A program made the position numbers and the translations under genes. DNA of 13,821 nt from an uncultured Lachnospiraceae bacterium (GTDB taxonomy: Bacteria; Bacillota; Clostridia; Lachnospirales; Lachnospiraceae): contig CACXFD010000098.1 in the NCBI GenBank assembly GCA_902766845.1, positions 1 through 13,821 of the forward strand, given 5' to 3'. The notes under the pieces are model-generated. The model was given only the letters and a program-made list of their open reading frames with translations. It was not told where the DNA came from and made no database searches. Below, piece by piece: positions 1 to 5,944 of this stretch (position 1 is the stretch's first letter; every line of letters starts with the position of its first letter).

Positions 1-2
1 CG

Positions 3-869
3 GACGCGGAGAAAGAAGCCGGCGAAGACGATCCGGCCTTCACGGCCACGGTCAGCGGCCTGGTCGGAGAAGACACCGAAGATATGATCCGCTACACCGT
101 CTCCCGTGAGGCAGGCGAGGATCCCGGCACCTACGCGATCACGCCGGCCGGCGATGCGGAGCAGGGCAACTATGCGGTGACGTACGTGCCCGGCACGCTG
201 ACGATCACGGCCCCGGTGGCACCGGAAGACGTGGATCCCACGCCCACGCCCACGCCCACGCCGACGCCCACGCCGACGCCCACGCCGACGCCGACGCCCA
301 CGCCGACGCCCACGCCCACTCCGGCGCCTACCCCGACTCCGACGCCACGTCCGACGCCGCAGCCTGAGCCTCAGCCCGAGCCGCAGCCGGAACCGGAGCC
401 TCAGCCCGAACCGGAGACCATCCCGGACGAGACAGTCCCTCAGGCAGAACCGGAGACCATTCCGGACGATCCGACCCCTCAGGTGGATCCCGGAGCCGGT
501 GAAGGAGCCTGGGCTCTGATCAACCTGCTGGCGATGATCGGCACGGTGATCACCGCGCTTGGCGCGGCCATCACGTTCTTCCGCAAGAAGGCCGATGAAG
601 ACGAAAGCACCGAGACCCGCAGCGCGGACGGCGAGGACAGCGAGGCGGACGGCAAGCGCCGCGCGAGCAAGTTCCTGACTCTGATCCCGGGCATCGGATC
701 GGTGGTCGCCTTCTTCCTGACAGAAGATCTGGCGAACAAGATGGTCCTGACCGATAAGTGGACGATCCTGATGATCCTGATCCTGGCCGTCGGCGCCGTG
801 GCCGCCTTCCTGACCCGGAACAAGAAGCCGGAGAAGCAGGAGCAGCAGCCCGCACAGCCGCAGGCGTAA
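3..869 (+). CDS. MBG-domain surface protein with PT stalk and C-terminal membrane segments (5' partial)
   Basis: The frame is open to the left edge, so the true start lies outside the window; the ATG at 84 is internal to the domain. Counting from the codon at base 3, residues about 1–70 match the end of an MBG-type beta-sandwich repeat of bacterial surface proteins, with the typical ending in which GNYAVTYVPGTLTIT leads into a linker. A Pro-Thr repeat (237–356) and a Gln-Pro-Glu-Pro segment (about 357–413) form an extended stalk, followed by a duplicated EPETIPD-type motif. Three hydrophobic stretches follow (about 510–580, 672–720, 756–812), separated by an acidic linker rich in D, E and S. 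The C-terminus is charged and Gln/Pro-rich, with no LPXTG motif. I infer an exported, membrane-anchored surface protein; its ligand is unknown. A strong terminator follows 13 bases after the stop. Confidence 0.8.
   Translation, partial: DAEKEAGEDDPAFTATVSGLVGEDTEDMIRYTVSREAGEDPGTYAITPAGDAEQGNYAVTYVPGTLTITAPVAPEDVDPTPTPTPTPTPTPTPTPTPTPTPTPTPTPAPTPTPTPRPTPQPEPQPEPQPEPEPQPEPETIPDETVPQAEPETIPDDPTPQVDPGAGEGAWALINLLAMIGTVITALGAAITFFRKKADEDESTETRSADGEDSEADGKRRASKFLTLIPGIGSVVAFFLTEDLANKMVLTDKWTILMILILAVGAVAAFLTRNKKPEKQEQQPAQPQA
237..356 (+). repeat. Hexanucleotide repeat encoding a Pro-Thr stalk
   Basis: Tandem ACGCCC/ACGCCG units encode an uninterrupted Pro-Thr run that decays at its 3' end into APTPTPTPRPTPQP. 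The units alternate synonymous CCC and CCG codons, so this is a coding repeat maintained for the protein. It is still nearly perfect at DNA level and therefore prone to slippage and length variation. Confidence 0.9.
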
Positions 870-882
870 ACAATTGAACATC

Positions 883-915
883 GCCGGCCCCCGAAGCCTC
901 GGGGGCCGGCTTTTT
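883..915 (+). terminator. Rho-independent terminator of the MBG-domain gene
   Basis: GCCGGCCCCC (883–892) pairs perfectly with GGGGGCCGGC (901–910), extended by GA/TC, leaving the loop AGCC (895–898). Five T residues follow directly (911–915). It lies 13 bases after the stop codon. Confidence 0.95.
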
Positions 916-916
916 C

Positions 917-945
917 TTGTAAGAATCCGGCCGCCGTGTTACAAT
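917..945 (+). promoter_or_regulatory. Sigma-A promoter for the aldo/keto reductase gene
   Basis: The -35 is TTGTAA (917–922) and the -10 is TACAAT (940–945), with a 17-bp spacer. The -35 begins two bases after the T-run of the upstream terminator, so termination and initiation are packed together. The start codon lies about 30 bases downstream. Confidence 0.85.
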
Positions 946-975
946 GAAGTGATTCGAAACAAGGAGGGAGACGCC

Positions 976-1863
976 ATGATCACATCACTGACCCAGCCTG
1001 TACCGCTTTCGGACGGAAACGTCATCCCGGGGCTCGGCTACGGAACGTTCCGCATGACGCCCGGCGAGGCCGCGTTCTATACGAAGCAGGCCATCGACAA
1101 CGGCTACCGCCACATCGACTGCGCCTGGGCCTACTATAACGAAGAAGGCGTCGGACAGGCGATCCGCGAGTGCGGCGTGCCGCGCCGCGAGCTCTTCCTG
1201 ACCTGCAAGGTCCCGACCCAGTATCACGGCTATCACAACGTGATCTGGTGCCTCGAGGACAGCCTGAAGCGCCTGCGCACCGAATACGCGGACCTGCTGC
1301 TCGTGCACTGGCCGCTCGTGTCGTGGATCACGGAGCCCGAGGCGCAGAAGGAGGATATCCTGGACACCTGGCGCGCGTTCGAAGACCTGAAAAAAGCCGG
1401 CAAGGTGCGCTCCATCGGCCTGTCGAACTTCGAAAAGGAGCACGTGGAGCTGCTGCTTTCGGAGGCATCGGAAAAGCCGGTGCTGGACCAGCTGCAGATC
1501 AATCCGCAGTGCCGTCAGAAGCCGCTGACGGATTTCCTGAAATCGAAGGATATCCGCATCGAGGGCTGGGCGTCCATCACGCGCAAGAAGGCCTTCGGCG
1601 AGGAGATCCTGACGGACCTTGCGGCCAAATACGGCAAGTCGCCGGCGCAGATCTGCATGCGCTACGTGCTGCAGGAAGGCGTGCTGCCGCTCGCGAAGGC
1701 GCGCAGCCTGGACCATCTGCGCCAGAACATGGACCTGTTCGATTTTGAACTGACCCCCGAAGAGCAGGAGCGCGTCGCGACGCTCGAGCAGAAGCTCGGC
1801 CGCTTCTCGACCGACGGCTATACGCCGCGCGGACCGCAGACCCCGCAGTTCGGGAGCTATTGA
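976..1863 (+). CDS. Aldo/keto reductase
   Basis: A 295-residue NADPH-dependent oxidoreductase of the AKR superfamily, expected to be a cytosolic TIM barrel reducing aldehydes or ketones. The catalytic tetrad is visible: D48 and Y53 in HIDCAWAYYNE, K78 in LTCKVP and H111 in LLVHWP. SIGLSNF at 146–152 is the second family signature. The usual nucleotide-binding IPKS-like stretch reads LPLAKARS, which keeps the Lys but is a diverged version. Length is normal. The ATG at 976 follows AAGGAGGG (961–968) with good spacing. An in-frame TTG at 874 would put the terminator and promoter inside the gene and is rejected. The decarboxylase-family gene starts 44 bases later with no promoter between, so the two are probably cotranscribed. 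The natural substrate cannot be told. Confidence 0.93.
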   Translation: MITSLTQPVPLSDGNVIPGLGYGTFRMTPGEAAFYTKQAIDNGYRHIDCAWAYYNEEGVGQAIRECGVPRRELFLTCKVPTQYHGYHNVIWCLEDSLKRLRTEYADLLLVHWPLVSWITEPEAQKEDILDTWRAFEDLKKAGKVRSIGLSNFEKEHVELLLSEASEKPVLDQLQINPQCRQKPLTDFLKSKDIRIEGWASITRKKAFGEEILTDLAAKYGKSPAQICMRYVLQEGVLPLAKARSLDHLRQNMDLFDFELTPEEQERVATLEQKLGRFSTDGYTPRGPQTPQFGSY

Positions 1864-1907
1864 GACAGACACAAAACGGCCACACAAAAGGCCGCATGGG
1901 TGACGGG

Positions 1908-3737
1908 ATGGATCTTCCGGAGCACTTACAGCAGTATACGGATCCCGCGGGCGGACACGTGCCGATGCACATGCCCGGCCATAAGCGGCGCGCGCCGTTT
2001 TCCCTGCCGGACCCGTATACGATCGATATCACCGAGATCGAGGGCTTTGACGACCTGCACCATCCGAAGGGGATCCTGAAGGAGGCGCAGGAAGAGGCTG
2101 CGCGGATCTGCGGGAGCCGGGAGACGTTCTTTCTGGTGAACGGGTCCACGGGCGGGATCCTGGCCGCCATCGGTGCGGCCTGCGCGCCCGGCGACCACAT
2201 CCTGGCCGCGCGCAACTGCCACCGTTCGGTCTTCCATGCCTGCGAGATCGGCGGGCTGCGCGTGCATACCGTGGAGCCGATGCCCGTGCCCGGCTTTTCG
2301 GTGTGCGGGAGCGTTTCCCCGCTGGCCGTGGAGGCTGCGCTGGCGGAAGCGGAAGCCGCGGCACAGACCGGGGCGGGAACCGCCGAGCAGAAGGATAACG
2401 CCGGCCGGATCCGCGCGGTCGTGATCACGTCCCCGACTTATGAGGGCGTGGTGTCCGACGTGGCTGCCATCGCCCGCGCCGCGCACGCGCACGGGGCCGT
2501 GCTGATCGTGGACGAGGCGCACGGCGCCCACCTGACGTTTGCGCCGCAGAGCCGGCCCGGCCGCAGGGAGGCGGAGGAGGCCTACGCGAACGCGGGCTGG
2601 TGCGATGTGATTCCCGCGTGCCGGGACGACGCGTTTCCGGCATCGGCCCTGGCCTGCGGGGCGGACATCGTGATCCAGAGCCTGCATAAGACACTGCCCG
2701 CGCTGACGCAGACGGCCCTGCTCCATACCGGACAGGATTGTCCGGTCACGGCGGAGCAGCTGCAGCGGCAGCTGTCGGTCTATCAGACCTCGAGCCCGTC
2801 GTACGTGCTGATGGCGTCCATCGAGCAGTGTCTGCGGTGGATGGACCGGGAAGGCCGGGAGGAGACGGAGCGCTTCGAGGCGCGGCTCGCGCGGATGACC
2901 TTGCGGATGAGCGCACGGATGGACGCGCAGGCAGCTGAGCAGACGGATGCGCAGACAGCTGCGCGGACGGACAAGAGGCCGGACGCACGGCCTCGCCGGC
3001 TCCGGGCCGGCCTGCCGGGCGTGTACGCCTTTGATCCCTCCAAGGTATATATCGAGAGCCGGGCGGGCGGAGATAGCCTGGCCCGCGCCCTGCGGGCGCG
3101 GGGCATCGAGCCCGAGATGGTCACGGCCCGCGGCGTTCTTCTGATGACCACATTGATGGACGGAGAGGAAGAGCTGGACCGGCTGGCGCAAACGCTCGCC
3201 GGGTGCGCCGCGGAGGCGGCACGGGAGCACGCCGCAGAGGAGGCCGGAAAGAGCTTCGCGGAGGCAGCAGGGCAGGCGGGCCGGGAACGGGTCGGAGACC
3301 GCCCTGTGAAGCCGGATCGGGAGTGCGCATCAGGGGCGGCCGGACAGAACTTTGCGGAGACGGCCGGAGAGAATGCGCGCGCCGGAGAGGCGGACAGCGC
3401 AGCCGGCATCGACCTGGCCGCGGCGCTGCGCGCCGCGCGGGAAACGGTCCGCCTGAAGGAGAGCATCGGCCGCGTGAGCGCGGACTATGTCTACTGCTAC
3501 CCGCCCGGTGTGCCGATCCTTTTGCCCGGGGAGCGTGTGACGGCCGCGGCCGCGGAGAAGATCCGGCAGGCGCTGGCCGCCGGCCTGGATGTGCATGGTC
3601 TGGACGAGCACGGACCGGCTGCGGCCGGCCCGATCGCGCGCGGCACAGATACGGACGGCGCGGATGAAATCGGCCCGGAGGAGAGCGGCACGAAAGCGGC
3701 CGGCCCGGACGAAGGCAGGCTGGCGGTGCTCGCATGA
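1908..3737 (+). CDS. Orn/Lys/Arg decarboxylase-family PLP enzyme (YaaO-like) with repetitive insertions
   Basis: A 609-residue PLP-dependent fold-type I protein of the Orn/Lys/Arg decarboxylase family, in the position held by yaaO in Bacillus subtilis. Visible motifs are HMPGHK (21–26), FFLVNGSTGG (74–83), VITSPTYEG (172–180), VDEAHGAH (201–208) and the Schiff-base lysine K261 in SLHKTLPALTQ. The C-terminal YPPGVPILLPGE is at 531–542. From memory, family members of this type are nearer 480 residues. The excess sits in low-complexity inserts: about 334–362 (Met/Ala/Gln/Thr/Asp-rich), about 433–500 (Ala/Glu-rich, with an imperfect AGKSFAEAAGQ/AGQNFAETAGE duplication) and a tail at 563–609. The start is uncertain: the ATG at 1908 gives the natural N-terminus MDLPEHLQQY, the ATG at 1896 is possible, and neither has a strong ribosome binding site. 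Substrate and activity are not provable here. Confidence 0.88.
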   Translation: MDLPEHLQQYTDPAGGHVPMHMPGHKRRAPFSLPDPYTIDITEIEGFDDLHHPKGILKEAQEEAARICGSRETFFLVNGSTGGILAAIGAACAPGDHILAARNCHRSVFHACEIGGLRVHTVEPMPVPGFSVCGSVSPLAVEAALAEAEAAAQTGAGTAEQKDNAGRIRAVVITSPTYEGVVSDVAAIARAAHAHGAVLIVDEAHGAHLTFAPQSRPGRREAEEAYANAGWCDVIPACRDDAFPASALACGADIVIQSLHKTLPALTQTALLHTGQDCPVTAEQLQRQLSVYQTSSPSYVLMASIEQCLRWMDREGREETERFEARLARMTLRMSARMDAQAAEQTDAQTAARTDKRPDARPRRLRAGLPGVYAFDPSKVYIESRAGGDSLARALRARGIEPEMVTARGVLLMTTLMDGEEELDRLAQTLAGCAAEAAREHAAEEAGKSFAEAAGQAGRERVGDRPVKPDRECASGAAGQNFAETAGENARAGEADSAAGIDLAAALRAARETVRLKESIGRVSADYVYCYPPGVPILLPGERVTAAAAEKIRQALAAGLDVHGLDEHGPAAAGPIARGTDTDGADEIGPEESGTKAAGPDEGRLAVLA

Positions 3738-3780
3738 GCCGCCGCGAGAGCGGAGGAGAGCCGCCGCGGAACGGGTAAAA

Positions 3781-3870
3781 CAGCGAAGAACAGCGCAAAA
3801 CAGCGCAAAACAGCGAAGAACAGCGCAAAACAGCGAAGAACAGCGCAAAACAGCGAAGAACAGCGAGAAT
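3781..3870 (+). repeat. T-free 10-bp tandem repeat ahead of the GNAT–NUDIX gene
   Basis: Nine consecutive 10-bp units fill the gap after the decarboxylase stop. Two variants, A = CAGCGAAGAA and B = CAGCGCAAAA, run A B B A B A B A and end with CAGCGAGAAT. Bases 3777–3869 contain no T on the + strand. A 10-bp period changes reading frame at each unit, which argues against coding. The array ends 26 bases before the next ATG, so it would lie in that gene's transcribed leader. No promoter is visible in 3738–3896. Confidence 0.95.
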
Positions 3871-3896
3871 CAGATAAAAGAACAGAGGATAAAGAA

Positions 3897-5114
3897 ATGG
3901 AACAGAATCAACAGCCCGGGGCCCGGACCCTGGAGACCGGACGCCTGCTGCTGCGCCCGCTGCGCATGGAAGACGCCGAGACGATGTATGAGACCTGGTG
4001 CACGGACCCGGAGGTCTGCCGGTATCTGACCTGGGTCCCGTATACGAGTATCGAGCCGTTTCGGGAACGCCTCGCAAAGTGGGTGGAGGAATACGATGAC
4101 CCGGCCTGCTACCGCTTCGGCATCGTGCGCAAAGAAGACGGCCGGCTGATGGGCCAGATCGACGTGGTGGGCCTGCATCACGGAAACCCGGTCATCGGAT
4201 ACCTGCTGGGCCGGGAATTCTGGAACCAGGGCTATATGACCGAGGCCCTGCACGCGGTCTGCGAGAAGCTGTTTGCGGACGGCTGGGAGCAGGTCGTGAT
4301 CGAGGCCGTGGCGGAGAACGCGGGCAGCAACCGCGTGATCCAGAAGAACGGCTTTACGCGGGTCGTAACGTACAGCCAGCCGATGTCTAAGGCCAAGCCC
4401 GAGATCGTGACGCTGAATTCCTACCGGCTGTACCGGCCGCAGGACCGCCGCGTCGCGAGCGGCGCGGTCACGCCGATGCTGGAGACGAAATATCTGTCGG
4501 TCGCGGGCGTGATCAGCCGCGAGGACCGGCATTACTACATCGCGACGCGCCGGCCGCTGTCGGACCTGACCGCCGCGCGCACCGAAGAAGAGTTCAAAAA
4601 CATGCTGCCCGACGCGGTCAGCTGCTTCGTGATCGTGAAGACGCCGGACTGCGAGCCGCGCCTGCTGCTCTCCTACGAGTTCCGCTACCCGGTGGGGCAG
4701 TATCTGCTGAGCCCGCCGGCCGGCCTGATCGACCCCGCGGATACGCTGAAAGAGGATCCTCTTCTCACGACCGCGCGCCGCGAGATCTTCGAGGAGACCG
4801 GCATCACGGTGGGCCCCGGCGACCCGCTCTTCGTGGTGAACCCGGGCGTGTTCTCCACGCCGGGCATGACCGATGAGAACAACGCACTGGTCTGCGCGGT
4901 CGTCTCGCTTCCGGACCTGTCCTGCCTGACGCAGAGCGGGGCGGAGGGCGCGGAGAAGTTCGACGGTTTCTATCCGGTCACCCGCGCGCAGGCAAAGGAA
5001 CTCCTGAAGACCGGGCGCGATCCGCACGGCTTCTATTATCCGCTCTATACCTGGGCCGCGCTGATGTACTTCGTGTCGGGCCTCTGGGAAGAGGAGGCCG
5101 CGGACCGGTCATAA
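3897..5114 (+). CDS. GNAT acetyltransferase–NUDIX hydrolase fusion
   Basis: A 405-residue two-domain protein. Residues about 12–180 match RimJ/RimL-like GNAT acetyltransferases: the opening TLETGRLLLRPL, the acetyl-CoA pyrophosphate loop in FWNQGYMTEAL (109–119) and a closing NRVIQKNGF. Residues about 198–395 match NUDIX hydrolases of the ADP-ribose-pyrophosphatase type, with PPAGLIDP (273–280) and the catalytic helix REIFEETGI (295–303). The Nudix box is stretched: 18 residues separate G276 from R295, against 13 in the consensus. Metal-ligand Glu residues E296, E299 and E300 are kept. AGAGGA (3884–3889) sits 7 bases before the ATG. A joint role is unknown; repair or modification of a nucleotide-linked metabolite is conceivable. 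It sits between a decarboxylase-family and a kinase-like gene, an insertion relative to the Bacillus order. Confidence 0.9.
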   Translation: MEQNQQPGARTLETGRLLLRPLRMEDAETMYETWCTDPEVCRYLTWVPYTSIEPFRERLAKWVEEYDDPACYRFGIVRKEDGRLMGQIDVVGLHHGNPVIGYLLGREFWNQGYMTEALHAVCEKLFADGWEQVVIEAVAENAGSNRVIQKNGFTRVVTYSQPMSKAKPEIVTLNSYRLYRPQDRRVASGAVTPMLETKYLSVAGVISREDRHYYIATRRPLSDLTAARTEEEFKNMLPDAVSCFVIVKTPDCEPRLLLSYEFRYPVGQYLLSPPAGLIDPADTLKEDPLLTTARREIFEETGITVGPGDPLFVVNPGVFSTPGMTDENNALVCAVVSLPDLSCLTQSGAEGAEKFDGFYPVTRAQAKELLKTGRDPHGFYYPLYTWAALMYFVSGLWEEEAADRS

Positions 5115-5165
5115 CGCGGCAGGAGGATGCGGCCATAAGGGACGGCGCCCGGGAGCGCCGAGGCG

Positions 5166-5190
5166 CGTCCGGCAGTCCGGCTGCCGGGCG
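5166..5190 (+). other. Hairpin immediately upstream of the kinase-like gene's ribosome binding site
   Basis: CCGGCAG (5169–5175) and CTGCCGG (5181–5187) form a perfect 7-bp stem around the loop TCCGG. The stem can extend to about 10 bp (5166–5190) with one G·T pair. It ends one base before the AAAGGAG ribosome binding site (5192–5198). A smaller hairpin, GGCGC/GCGCC, lies at 5144–5159. There is no T-run, so it is not a classical terminator. Confidence 0.6.
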
Positions 5191-5201
5191 GAAAGGAGCG
5201 T

Positions 5202-5789
5202 ATGGGCAAATTATTCTTCATCATGGGAAAGAGCGCGTCCGGCAAGGACACGGTCTATAAGCGCCTGCTGGCGGACCCGGAGCTCGGGCTGTCGCCGGTG
5301 GTGCTCTATACCACGCGGCCCATCCGCGAGGGCGAGATCGACGGCCGCGAATATTTCTTCATCACCGACGAGGACGCCGCGCGCATGGAGGCGGAAGGCA
5401 AGATCCTCGAAAAGCGCACGTATCATACCGTGCGCGGCGACTGGCATTATATCACCGCGGATGACGGCCAGATCGACCCGGCCCGCGGCAGCAGTCTTGT
5501 GCTCGGGGTGCCCGAATCGTGCCGCAGCATGCAGAAGGCCTTCGGGCGCGACGTCGTGGTGCCGATCTATCTCGAGGTCGAGGACGGCGAGCGCCTGATG
5601 CGCGCGATCGGCCGCGAGCGCGGCCGCGAAAAGCCGCAGTACGAGGAGATGTGCCGGCGCTTCCTGACCGATTCACAGGATTACCGGGAGGAGATCCTTG
5701 CGGGCCTGTCGATCAAGGCGCGGATCCCGAACCGGGACCTGGAGGAATGCCTGAAGGAGTGCCGCCGCGTGATCCTGTCGCAGAAGTGA
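5202..5789 (+). CDS. Guanylate-kinase-like P-loop protein
   Basis: A 195-residue P-loop protein of the guanylate kinase fold, about the normal length. Visible are the Walker A GKSASGKD (9–16), YTTRP (36–40), the GMP-lid-like GEIDGREYFF (44–53) and ILEKRTYH (68–75). Two departures from canonical Gmk stand out: the P-loop ends in Lys-Asp rather than the GAGKS/GAGKG form, and the usual GNYYGT-type motif reads GDWHYI. It may phosphorylate GMP, but it could be a paralogue with another substrate. It occupies the place of thymidylate kinase (tmk) before holB in Bacillus subtilis. The ATG follows AAAGGAG at 5192–5198. No promoter is visible in 5115–5201, so it is probably cotranscribed with the upstream genes. 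Confidence 0.82.
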   Translation: MGKLFFIMGKSASGKDTVYKRLLADPELGLSPVVLYTTRPIREGEIDGREYFFITDEDAARMEAEGKILEKRTYHTVRGDWHYITADDGQIDPARGSSLVLGVPESCRSMQKAFGRDVVVPIYLEVEDGERLMRAIGRERGREKPQYEEMCRRFLTDSQDYREEILAGLSIKARIPNRDLEECLKECRRVILSQK

Positions 5790-5795
5790 CAGACT

Positions 5796-5879
5796 GCGGA
5801 CGTGACGGTCCGCGGACGCGCCCGAACGGACCGTCATGACCGCTTCGGCGGCCGCGGACCGGGAAGGAGACCGGTCCGC
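5796..5879 (+). other. Cluster of interchangeable complementary segments between the kinase-like gene and holB
   Basis: Two hairpins are evident: TGACGGTCCG (5803–5812) with CGGACCGTCA (5827–5836), 10 bp, and GCGGACCGG (5854–5862) with CCGGTCCGC (5871–5879), 9 bp. The arms are variants of one motif, so other pairings are perfect too: GCGGAC 5796–5801 with GTCCGC 5808–5813, and CGGTCCGCGG 5806–5815 with CCGCGGACCG 5852–5861. The distal hairpin is followed only by CCGGGCATCTTCTT, a poor T tract. It lies between the kinase-like stop and the holB promoter and could weaken readthrough. Confidence 0.6.
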
Positions 5880-5891
5880 CCGGGCATCTTC

Positions 5892-5920
5892 TTGCCAACC
5901 GCACCGGAAAAAGGTATAAT
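5892..5920 (+). promoter_or_regulatory. Sigma-A promoter for holB–ricT–rsmI
   Basis: TTGCCA (5892–5897) and a consensus TATAAT (5915–5920) are separated by 17 bp. The A/T-rich -10 stands out in GC-rich surroundings. The holB start is 25 bases downstream of the -10, so the leader is very short. Confidence 0.9.
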
Positions 5921-5930
5921 CATAACGGAA

Positions 5931-5939
5931 GGGAGGAGG
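5931..5939 (+). promoter_or_regulatory. Ribosome binding site fixing the holB GTG start
   Basis: GGGAGGAGG lies 5 bases before the GTG at 5945. It supports a GTG start where no suitable ATG is near. Confidence 0.85.
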
Positions 5940-5944
5940 CAGAC

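Noticed and set aside
874..975. N-terminal extension of the aldo/keto reductase from TTG 874
   Set aside because: It would contain the upstream terminator and the promoter; the ATG at 976 has AAGGAGGG and gives the family's normal N-terminus.
1860..1907. Decarboxylase start at TTG 1860 overlapping the aldo/keto reductase stop
   Set aside because: The candidate ribosome binding site is only three bases away, and the extra residues do not resemble the family N-terminus; the ATG at 1908 gives a natural start.
3781..3870. CRISPR array
   Set aside because: The units are 10 bp and contiguous with no spacers, and no cas genes are present.
3589..4029. A + strand open frame running through the 10-bp repeat array
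   Set aside because: It overlaps the end of the decarboxylase gene and the start of the GNAT domain in another frame; a 10-bp period shifts frame each unit, giving only an artificial KQRRTAQNS-type repeat.
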